This document shows, piece after piece, positions 1 to 12,100 of a DNA stretch of 64,000 bases. Source of the DNA: Bagarius yarrelli (Eukaryota > Chordata > Actinopteri > Siluriformes > Sisoridae); the NCBI GenBank assembly GCA_005784505.1, contig VCAZ01000039.1, positions 665,501 through 729,500 of the forward strand, written 5' to 3'. The position numbers and the translations under genes were made by a program. Position 1 is the first letter of the stretch, and each line of letters starts with the position of its first letter. The notes under the pieces were generated by a model. It made no database searches. It saw only the letters and a program-made list of their open reading frames with translations, and had not been told where the DNA came from.

Positions 1-32
1 TAAACATTGCAAACGGTTTCCTCTTTGGACAG

Positions 33-148
33 ACTGATGATCGGGAATCCAAACGTGACACTCCAGAGGAAGGAGAATTACGGGACCACAGGATGGAAAT
101 AACAATACGCAACTCTCCATACATAAGGGAGGACTCGACAGAAGACAG
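33..148 (+). CDS. cdk11b: cdk11b exon (first in window)
   Basis: Encodes the stretch containing EEGELRDHRMEITIRNSPY, a highly conserved N-terminal CDK11 segment. The acceptor is the AG at 31-32 and the donor GT is at 149. The exon ends in phase 2 (AG of an Arg codon). A methionine in this exon opens a reading frame that runs into the intron, but the exon is internal. Confidence 0.9.
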
Positions 149-3100
149 GTGCTCTACATATCCCCCTTTTATACTATCTCTTATGCTTTTTAACACGTGT
201 ATCACACCTCTCTATGTCTCACATCTGTATAATAATATATGCGCAAATATTGCTTTATACATAAAGAGCCACATCCCACAATGGGATGTAAAATTAACTT
301 TAACTGCTTTTTCTAACTAATTGTAGAGGAGAGGAGGATGACTCTCTAGCTATCAAACCACCTCAGCAGATGTCAAGAAAAGACAAGTCATACCACAGGA
401 AAGAAGAGAAGAGGAAGGATAAGAGGAGGCGCCGGAGCCACTCTGCAGAAGGAGGTAGCCATCGTTACTGTGATTAATATGTTGTGGTTATCAGATAGTT
501 TAATTTAATTTTATTTTTTTCCAGCAGGAAAGCACATCCGCCCCAAAGACAAAGAAAAGGAGCGGGAGAACGAAAGGCGAAAGCGACCGTGGCAGGACGA
601 CAGCAACGTTCGGAGGGACTATGAACGGCAGAAACGGCGGGATCAGGCCAGGGCGCATTCTCGCAGGGAACGGTGATTACACATACACAAGCACAAAAAT
701 GTTTCCTTTATCTCTGTTAATTAAAAATATAGACGCAGTAACGTTAAAACAACCAGTGAAGTAGGATTTGAAAAGATACATAGTTCTTTTGTTCCATGCA
801 GGGAAGTTAAATTTACCCCAGCCATATGATTGGACACAGTTTAACATTTAAATTACATTGCACCAATATTAATAATAATTGCATCATAAATCCAAAGTTC
901 TGACATTGGCTTAACCTTAATGCAAATTCTTTAAAACCTTAATTATAATTTATGTCCATCTTTTTTAGTTATCTGAACAGATTAGATTAAATTGTTTTGA
1001 GTCTAATTGCTAATTAACTGGGCCTGTAATTGACTGAGGAGCCTTAGGGAGGTTTGGTTGTTAATCATGCTGCACACATGAATGTATTTCATCCACAGGG
1101 ACCGTCTGGAGCAGTTGGAGCGCCAGCGTGAGCGGGAAAGGAAGCTGCGTGAACAGCAGCAAAAAGAGCAGAGAGAGCAGCGTGAGCAGAAAGAGCGGGA
1201 AAGAAGGGCTGAGGAGAGGCGCAAAGAGCGAGACACACGGCGAGAAGGTAGCATATTCATATATGATTGTTAAGGCGGATTTATTTTAGAGGTCGGAGCC
1301 AATGGCGTGTCATTTACATTCGAATTTGGTTGAAAGTTTGACTTCCTAAATTTTTTTTGCTTTTTTTGAAATTGAATTATTTTCTAGAATCATTGTACTG
1401 ACCTTTATCATGACTGTGTGTCGTAATAAAGTCACACCACGTGCCTCAGCCCATTTTACCAGCCCATATCGGAGATTGTAGCAGAATTTCTTTGTTTATT
1501 TCTGCAAAGAAAGCATAAAATCCTGCAGCACCTTGTTTACTATTTTATTATTGCTCTATTGATTTTAGATTAATGCTGTTTCTGCAGGTCCGCCTTCCCA
1601 CCATCGGGGTGGCATCCTGGAGGACTATGGAGACAAAGTCAGGTCTAGGCACCGCAGCCGTAGCCGGAGTCCGGTTCGTCTTCAGAGAGAACAAAGACCA
1701 GAGAGCAACGAACAGCGGCGACCAGGTCGGTTAAACCAGGCCAGACATAGTTACACACACTTATTATAACGGATTTATATCCCTAGCTTTGTGGTGCTTG
1801 GATTTGAACCCACAACCTTTCGATCAGCAGTACAACACCTTATCCTTTGAGCTAGCACTTCCCCTATTATTAAAATGTTATTATAGGGCTGTTAAAGTGA
1901 GTTACACCACATTTTCTTCCAGGTAAACCTACTTGTACTTATACATCGGTTTCTGATGTACATTCCCATAAAAAAACACACCACAACATAATGTCCCTTT
2001 AGGAAAAGGCCAGCTTATGTAAGAGACGAAGGTTCTTTTTTTAACCTGCATAGAAAAAAATATTTGAGACGGTTTCTAGCGTCTTCCTGTATAATAGTAG
2101 ACAAATTTGTTAATATGTGTTACTGTTGGCAATTATTGTCTAGCTCTTTTATGTCAGTCAGAATTAGCAACAGAGCTCAATATTTTGATTCCAAGCAGTC
2201 GGTGATCTGAGCCATTGATTTCGTTTTTTCCAAACGCAGTCTAAAAACGTCAGTAAAAATATTTGGAGCATTAAAGTATCTCTTTTTACAAATATAGAAA
2301 AGCGATGAGTACTGCACTTTTTGTGAGCCTTTTAATTGTTTCACATATTAACATAAACACTCTTTTTCCTAACGGAAAATTAGCTTTTTAAGCCGGTCAC
2401 AGGCTTAAAAAGTAAACCCAGCTATGTCGTTTTTGTGGGTTTTAAAGAATTTGGAGCCATTAAGTGTGCTCGGTGTTCCAATACAGTTTGTGAAATTAAT
2501 CAGATTATTTTATTAAATCTCATTCAGTGTAATTAATCATTGTAAACTGTAGGTATTTACAATGTAGGTACAATATATTTGCTATAAATTGCTAATTTCC
2601 GTCTGGGTCAAAATCTGGTAGACTCACTTCTGTCTGCAATTTTAGCTGTAGGCCTTTTGGGATGTGTCTATATCAGCTTTGCACATCTGGATCTTAATAT
2701 TTTGTTTGCCCATTCTACTTGGCAAAATTGCTCAAGGTCTGTGAGACGGAATGGAGACTGCTGGTGAGCAAGCCTTGCCACATATTTTTTAATCAGATTG
2801 AGATCTTTCTAGCAAACTCAGGTTTTGGTTTTAAACCACTTGGCGGCACGTTTAGGGTTGGAATTTGAACCTCTGTGCCAACATCAAGCCTTTTCTAGTC
2901 TAAAACAGGTTTTCATCTAGGCTTGCTTTGTATTTGCTCTGGTTCCAATCGTTGTGTCTTTAACCCTGACCACTTTATGAGTAGGGAATCCGCTAGCTCT
3001 TTTACAGTTACCCGTAGCCTTCTGGCTTGCGTCGATGACCAATGAGCTCCTGTGTCAGTTCCTGTCCTTTGGAAAATATATTTTCTCCTTTTTTAACATA

Positions 3101-6100
3101 AAACTGAATGCATACTTTGCTTAACACCATGTGCATGACCATTTGGTGGTCATATTAAAATCTGCTATCCATATTATCCCTGCCTAATGTTGTTTTAATG
3201 CATTGTGATATTAATACTTGCTTGAAGCAGAACTTTAAATGCAGTGGGTCAAGCCTAAATCTGCCACAGATCAGTTTCTGGTTAAGGGTGTGGAAGGACA
3301 GGACATGACAGGGTAGGGGCAGGTGGCTGACTGTCCAGTATATTGCATCCTAAAGTAATTATGTGGCTTAGACACTTAACCATCGAGCCACTATGGTCAG
3401 ACATATTCTAAAATAAGAACCACACCATATGTGAATCTCATAACTTTTTTTTTTTTTTTAATTCCACCGTAACCACACTAGTCAAGATAACTGCACTGCC
3501 TATATAGACCAGCCCTATTAAATATCTTTATATTAAACTAACATTACATCAGCAAAAAGGCAATGTAGGCTTCCTAGTGACCTTTGGTTACTGTAGATTT
3601 GGAAGCCTTTTCAAGACAATACAGAAAGGGACCAGGATTTTTATGCATCACTTAATGCTTTCTGAAATATTATTTTTATTTTTGTTATTATTATTATTTG
3701 AGTTAATGTTGTTTTATGCCATAATATCTTTAGAAAAACAGCACCCACGTGTGGTTTAGATTTAAAACTCACTTTTTTATTTTTCTTCACCTTGTATATT
3801 CATCATATTGACCTTATGTAGTTTTTGAGTCAACTTGATGTCACATCAATATTTTACTGCATTTTTTTTTTTTTTTTTTTTTTATTAGTCTAGTCGCTGA
3901 CTTAAAGACTCTCAGTTACTTTTCCACTGTTATGGTAGCTTTTAATACGTGCATATAAGTTTATTTCCACGCTGTAAAATGAAATTCAGCCAAAGTTGTT
4001 TTTTTTTTTCTTCTCCAGTCTCAATAGACCCTTCTAGCCTGTCTTGTAAGGTAATAAGACACTTTTAGTGGCGTGTGCTAGCCATTAAAGTTCTCTCACT
4101 GGCGGAGTATGTTGTGCGGTCTGCTGCGCGGAGGCCATTAGAACACCCGGTTTTCTTCGCTGTTTTAGAGAGATCGCTGCAAAAGTGATAAGCATGCCTT
4201 ACTTTAAGCCTTGGGCATTGGATAACGTCTGAGTTTTTAAAAATTTAAGCATTGACTCCACAATGTTATGTTTGTCCTCAGTGAAAGAAGAGAAGCAAGA
4301 AGATTTACTGGCTGATCTTCAGGACATCAGTGACAGTGAGCGAAAGACAAGTACAGCTGAATCTTCAGTTGGTAAGCGGATACATGTTAGCACCTAAGAA
4401 ACCCAAACCCGCAATCAAATATTGATGTACATATCTGAAGAGCATTTTATACTTTTGCACTAAAAGGCTCAGCTTCCGGTTCAGATGATGAGGAGGAGGA
4501 GGAGGCGGCGGAGGAGGAGGAGGACGACGACGAAGAAGAAGAATCTAGCAGTCAGAGTGAAGAAAATGAAGAGGGAGAATCTGCTTCAGACTCTGAAGGA
4601 TCTAATCAAAGTGCAGGTCTTTATCCAGCTTTTAGACCTGAATACCATTAATTAAATTCTCTTAAACCGTAAAGTTGTTTGGTGGTAAACAGAGATTGGG
4701 GTCAGTTTTTGGTTACATCTGTCAATAGCAGGTCACTTGATATATTATAAAAATCCTGTTTTTGTTTAATTTGTAGAAGATATAAGTGAAGAGGAGCAAT
4801 CAGAGGAGGAGGAGGAGGAGAACGAAAGAGAGAATGGCAATGACATGCCTGCTGGTGAGAATGGGCTGTAAATGAGACGGCTATAAAAGAATATAAAAAG
4901 CTGGGCAAATCTAATTCTGATAAATTGGCGTGCCAAATTGGTGGTATACAGCACATCGATTACTTAACAAGGGCAACTAGAATTAAGGTCAAAGTTAAAG
5001 TCAACAGTTTATTCATGTAAAAGCTATATTTTGATAACATAGTGTTATTCTGATTCCCGGTCCTGCCTACTCACGCTGAAATTATTCACTGTCCTATCAC
5101 AATCATGTGATTTAAAAGTCAATCAAAACAAATGTCCAAATGTGAAAAAAATTCGAAACTTTTGCGGTCTAGTTCCTTTACTTAACTGTGTTCCATTTAG
5201 ATAGAACACAGTCCTGTGTTTTAGTAGCTCCACAATTCATGTCTCTGTTTCATGATGCTGGATTTATGCAGGAAAAATGCATTTGTTACATTTCACTACA
5301 GTCCCAGAGTCCCGGTTCGATCACGACTCGGAGGAGAGCATTGAGGAAGACGACGGTGAGGAGGTAGATGCAGGAGACGTGACCCCTCAGTCACATTCTC
5401 AGTCAGCCACACCAGAGGAAAATTACGTTCCAGATTCACCACCAGTCTCACCTGTCGAGCTGAAAAAAGAGCTGCCCAAGTATCTGCCCGCGTTACAGGT
5501 ATTCAGCAGGGCTGAAATTAAGCACTTAAAAAAATATGCAGTTGCTTTTTACAAACAACAGCTTTTAATTAAAAATAATTTATTGTATGCACCTTTTGAA
5601 TGGGTGCTGAAACTGAAATCTAAATTTACTGGCAACAAAAAAAGATGATTACACACAAACACTATGGAAAGTGACCTAACTTAGTTGCATCTTGTAAGAA
5701 AGGACACATTGTCACTTAAAATGTCACTCTTTCATTTCACTGTCATTAAGGGGTTAATAAGTGGTCGACCAATATTGGATTTTACAGATAGTTGGTTTGA
5801 AACATGCTTGTTGATAGACGATTTAATTAGTCGATATTATTATTTTCTATATTTTTACTATATATATTTTTTTTTTCCATGTAAAAAGTACTGAAATTTA
5901 TTACACACAAAAAGGTAAAATATAAAATAAAATTGACCATGATTCAAAAATGTCTCGGTAATGTATTCGTAATTGTTAAAGTAGACAAACAATAATTCTA
6001 AAGCATTTATTCTATGTATTTAATAGTGTAAATTGAATCTAATTGCAAACGTTAAGCATTTCACATAAATAAAAGATTCATGCTTAATGTGGCCATCTTT

Positions 6101-9100
6101 AGTCTCCATGGTTGCCAGAGTATTAAATAATTGTTGCATAATTACTTGGCTGTTTATTCTATGTATATTTGCTTCTATTTTAAGACTATAAATGTGTGTA
6201 ACAATAAAAAGCTGGAACCGGATGCAAACTTAACTGAATAACAAATGTGACCAGCTGTAATACTAATTCACGTATGCAGTCTTTCAGGTGATTTGTGATT
6301 TATAAAGTGAACATTGCTTACAAATTTGCAAATTTTTTAAATATATTTTTTTTGTGCGCTATTTTTGGCTTTCGGGTGCACGCACACTTTTAGTAAGGAT
6401 GCTATCACCGTTTTATAAATGACACGAACGAGCAGTAAAATTAGAAAATACTGGTAAAACCATTTGTGGCGTATTGTCTTTAGGCTTGCCACGATAGACA
6501 GTGTTGACGGTGTCTCTGGTTGTTAAGGCGCAACACTAGTTATATCACTTGCCCACTGCGGCACCACCCCCACCCCCATAAAAGTTTATTTACAGTAATA
6601 ATTGCTTTATCAGGGCTTCAGGTTTAATCCTAATTATGGATTCTGTGTGGTTGGTTTGATGAGTGGTATGTTTAATTCCCACCTCTCTAGCAATCATTGC
6701 TTAAAAAATATATATTTAAAAGTGGTGAATAATACTAGAAATCCAGTGCGGATTAATGTGCCTACATTTGCATTGTTAAAAGGCCCAGCAGGGGCAGACT
6801 GGTGGTGCTGCAACTTAGACCTTAGACCTTCCAATCCAATCGGTTTGTCCACACACAATTTTGAGTTTATTTTAATTATATTCAATTTAAGCATTAGTAT
6901 AATTAAAGCCTGGCAATGGATGAATGTTATACTTGACTTCACTGTTATAAAGAAAAATCATGTGCTGCTGCACCTCTCTTTTTCATTTTAAGGGCTGCCG
7001 TAGCGTGGAGGAATTTCAGTGTCTGAACCGTATAGAAGAAGGCACATATGGGGTGGTATACAGAGCCAAGGACAAGAAAACAGATGAAATCGTAGCTCTT
7101 AAAAGGCTGAAGATGGAGAAGGAGAAAGAGGGGTTTCCAATCACGTCTCTCCGAGAGATCAACACCATCCTGAAAGCCCAACATCCCAACATTGTCACTG
7201 TCAGGGTAGGCTGTTTAGAACTAAAATGTTTTCCTGATCTCTCTTATATAAGCTAATTAGTAAGATTTCATGATAGTTTGTATCCATGCGTGTTGCAGGA
7301 AATTGTTGTGGGGAGTAACATGGATAAGATCTACATAGTGATGAACTACGTAGAACATGACCTAAAGAGTCTTATGGAAACCATGAAACAGCCCTTTCTA
7401 CCGGGTAAGTTATCTTCTCTATAACTTTTTTTTTTTCTTCCCCATTTTAAAATAAACACGCAAATATAACGCTTTCCTCTGTTTTTTCTTTTTCTCTCTC
7501 TCTAGGTGAAGTGAAGACACTAATGATTCAGCTACTGAGAGGAGTTCGCCATCTCCATGACAACTGGATCCTACATCGTGACCTAAAGACCTCTAACCTG
7601 CTGTTGAGCCACAAAGGCATTTTAAAGGTGCAGATAGTCTGTCCAGCTTTCCTGTCTGGCATTTAAATTTTCATTTTTTGCACAGAAGGTGGTTTGTATT
7701 TGCATTTTTATATCTAATGTCCTAACCATATTTTATTTTTTGTAGATAAATCCATCGTAATTTACATAGAAACCTCATAAGAATGCAAATATTATAAACT
7801 GTAGTTGTAAACTGGAAAAGTATTATAAATCTTATTCACCCCCCTCATATTAAAGTTGTTTGTTTTGGTCAGGAATGTTGACCTTGCGTTGATGCATGTG
7901 GTTTCTGTGTCTTGTAGATCGGCGATTTTGGGCTGGCACGAGAGTATGGTTCGCCGCTAAAGCCTTACACACCAGTGGTAGTCACTCTGTGGTACCGTGG
8001 CCCAGACCTCCTTTTAGGGGCAAAGGTTAGAAATAGATATACTCTAAAATATAAAAGCTGTGCCTAGCCCACATGTCAAATGAAATGCCAAATTATAGGT
8101 TTGTGAAAGATTATTATTATTTTTTTACGACAGGAATACTCCACAGCTGTGGATATGTGGTCAGTGGGCTGCATATTTGGTGAGCTGCTCACCCAAAAAC
8201 CACTTTTCCCCGGCAAGTCGGAGATTGACCAGATCAACAAAATATTTAAGGTGAACCTTTTAGAAAATTTTAAGAGGTTATTTTAAAGAATAAAAAAAAT
8301 GTTACTTTGGGAAGTTGTTCGGTAAATTGAGGTGTTTGGTCAGAAAACTAAAAGGTCGATGGGTATCTACTCAAAAAATTGTTTGCGTTATTAATAGGAA
8401 CATGTCTGCAGTTGTTGTTTTTTTCCCTGTCTTGTAGGACCTTGGCTCTCCCAGTGAGAAGATTTGGCCAGGCTACAACGAGCTGCCTGCAGTGAAGAAG
8501 ATGACTTTTACAGAATATCCCTATAACAACCTGCGCAAGCGATTCGGGGCTCTGCTCTCAGACCAAGGCTTTGACCTCATGAACAAGTACGTTTCAGCAG
8601 CACACTCCACGCCTGCGCACACACACACGTGCAAACACACAGGTAGAAAGGTAGGCATGCTTTAATTGCATACAGTCGCTCCTTTTTTTTATTATATTAT
8701 TATTATTTGTTTGTTTTTTTTATTGAATTAGAATTTAGGAAAGTCCAAGTGGACAGGAAGAGTACAAGTTCACAAGAGTAAAAACAGTGCACAAGTACTA
8801 CAAATAAATGGCTACTGCTGCTGTCATGTTCCTAATAATGAGCAGGTGGTATTTCACTATATATTCACACTATATCAGGAGAATACAGTCCACAGCTGCA
8901 GTACATCTGATTGGTCACAGGTCCTGTAGGTTTCTAGGTGTAGAAGAAAGGCAGCCATAATTTAAAATGCAAGACTATACATCAATGCACCCATTGGAAC
9001 GGATCATTTTTCAGTTCTTGCAAAAAGAAAAAAAAAAATTCTCAAGCCATTTGTGTACACATTTTGTAAGCAAAAATAATTGAAATACAACCATTAATAA

Positions 9101-12100
9101 AAATATTTGATTCTAACAGGACATCCTGTTCCAGATGTTTTTGTCGATCTCTCCACTGCACATGCATGCATCTCTATTATGTTTAAGCTTGCTGCATGAG
9201 ACTTGCCACTTGTCACGTTCGGATCGTAATGACTGGCAGGCGATTCTACAAAAATTTGTGCGCAATAGATCTGGAGTGTCACTGAAAAATATTGCGTAAC
9301 ATCCCTATGCACTGTTTACGTGATTGTGCTTTTAAAGTGAAAGTAAAATGTGGACAGGCATGTAAATGTGATTTTGACATCCCCACATATCGATTGCCTC
9401 TATTAAAAATACATTTTTCTACCTACGAGACATTTTGTTAGCCTGACTGCTAAGCAATAGCCCTTGGACGTCGGGCTAGCAATTTCACAAGCCCTGTTTT
9501 TTTTATTTTATAATATAATTTCCCAACATCCTGCTGTTGATCATTTGCCTTTAACAACCTAAAACCAAGCATTCTTTAATTACTATACCAAGTCAACATG
9601 ACTCCCCAGTAGGTCATATTTTGTTGCAGCCCCAAACATGTGTTTGCAGGCATCAGTTTACTTTGCATTGGGTCGGTTTGGAGGAGCAGGGGTTTGTGTC
9701 TGTCAGGAATCTGTCGTGTGTACTAGACACGGGGCAGACAGCAAGAGCAGCCAGATTACACATGCTGGTTTGCAGCCCCGATGATGTCAAGAAAAAACCC
9801 AATTACGTCTTTTCCCTCTTGCTTATTTGAATTCATAGCTAGCTTTTTCTCAACTTTTGGCCATGCAGCTGTATACAGATGACTTCACAAATAAACAAGA
9901 CAGGCTTTCATTACAGGATGGACTACTGTTTAATTTAACTTGGTTGTAAAGTAATGAAGTATTTGTATACTCCATCTGTTTCAAACAGGCGGTATGTGCA
10001 CTTTGCTTTTGCAGCACTTCACATTATTTAGTTGCTATACTTTGCCTTTCCATCAGATGTTCTTCTCAGTTCGGTCATCTATTAATTGCCAACTTTCCCC
10101 GCCTTCACAAAAACTACCAACCAGTAACGATTGATGGTTTCTTCCTTTCAGACATGTGAGCCCTAAAGAAAATCACTAACTGCCTTTTTTCACACATGAG
10201 CTCACAGATGCCAATGATTGGCTAGTGACAGTATAAAGAAAAGGTCAATTTTAATGAACAATGTCAAGATGACAAGCGATAGTCAAGTGATTCACTACTA
10301 TCCGACGTTTTAAAGTGTTTTTCTGGCAAGTCTTTTTAGCTGAAAAACATTCCTGTCTAAATTTTACATGATAACATTTAGATTTGCGCAATGTTTATTG
10401 GCGAGATGACTCAAATTAGGCAAAAGATGCTGACAAGCCAAAGAATGTTTATGCGCAAGCAGAAAGAAAATGTACTCGTTGGTTAAACAAGCAACCCCCA
10501 CATAAACAGCCAGATGAATAGCTCATTCTGGATTCAACAGCAGCATTGCACAGAAAAGTACTGGAGCAATCAAGACGGGCTTCCAGCACACCGGGCCATA
10601 TGTAGTATATGTTACTTATCCTCTATACAATAACACCTTTTTGCCATTTTTGTACTTTTTTTCCAACACATTGTCAGACTTGTGGATTTGATTAGACTTT
10701 TTTCTTTAATAGAATTATTGCTTTAAAAAGAAGTTAAAATAGATAAGATTAGACAGCTGCAGAAAAAAAATTAGGCTGAGTAATTTACAAAACCTAAATA
10801 TATTTTCTTAGTGTTTAAAGGCAGCTGTTTTACAGTGCAGTTGATGGATTAGTTAAGCTTAAGAAAAATACAAGCTCAGGGTAGCATGCAAGCCGTTTTG
10901 TCTCTGGTATAATCATTCCTACTATCTCCCACTGTTAGATTTCTTACCTACTGTCCAGCCAAAAGGATCAGCGCTGATGACGCTTTGAAGCATGATTATT
11001 TTCGGGAATCGCCGCTCCCCATCGAGCCTTCCATGTTCCCGACTTGGCCGGCTAAAAGCGAACAGCAGAGGGTGAAAAGAGGAACAAGCCCTCGACCCCC
11101 AGAGGGAGGCCTGGGCTACAGCCAGCTGGTAGGAGACCCCCTGTTATACTGCCAGTGTTGTGCTAGCAGGGATTATTGTACACATTAAGCTTGATTATAT
11201 CATTTACAGTCATGTGAAAAAATTAGGACACCCAATGAAAGTCTGTGTTTTATAACGTATTTGGACATGTAAATATTTAATATCAATTAACACATGACTA
11301 AGAGATTCAAGTAATATAACTAAACAATTGAAACTTAAGAAAAAACTTTCTGTAAAATCGACTTTAAAAAAGAACAACTTTTTGGTGAGGAATAAATTAG
11401 GACATCCCAACATTTAATCCCAGTTAAAATGGCTAAAATCACACACAAGTTTATCACATCAGGGTGCACATGATTAGAACATTGTTACCCAGCTTTTTGA
11501 AGGAGACCGGCCCTGTTTAATCCTTAGACATTTTGTTTGGTTTGTTCATGACTGTTGAAGTGATAGTGAACACCATGGTGAGATCCAAAGAGCTTTCGAG
11601 GCCTTCAAAAAAAAGATTGAGTCTGGAAAAGGATTTAAAAAGATCTCTCAAGATTTTGAAATCAGTCATTCCACTGTCGGCAAAATAGTCTAAACTGGAG
11701 GACATTTTAAAAACAGACAACATGCTCAGGTCTGGCCATTCAAGCGAGTTCACCCCAAGAGCAGACCACAAGATGCTAAATAAAGTCACCAAATACCCTA
11801 AAGTGTCATCATGGGACCTACAGCAGGCTCCTGCTGTTGTGAAAGTGCATGACTCTACAATCAGAAAGAGACTGCACAAGTTTAACTTTCATGAGTGGTG
11901 TGCAAGGAGAAAACCTTTCCTCTTTAAGAGAACCTGGACAAAGACCAGGACTTTTGAAATAGTGTTCTTTGGACAAATGAATCTAAAATTGAATTATTTG
12001 GACACTGCAACAGAGAACATGTTTGGCGTAAACCAAATGCAAAAATTAAAACGAAAGATTAGCTGTCGATATGTTAACATTTCTTAATTAAGAACTAAAT

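Noticed and set aside
1003..1260. Minus-strand open frame rich in Ser, Arg and Cys
   Set aside because: Antisense shadow of the cdk11b exon at 1099-1247.
4702..4956. Minus-strand frames opposite the acidic cdk11b exon
   Set aside because: Antisense of a GAG-rich coding exon; Ser/Pro/Leu composition follows from that.
5277..5648. 123-codon plus-strand frame
   Set aside because: Contains the true exon 5302-5498, but the first codons and the part after 5498 are intron read-through.
11722..12087. 121-codon plus-strand frame
   Set aside because: Part of a decayed Tc1-type transposase, not a host gene.
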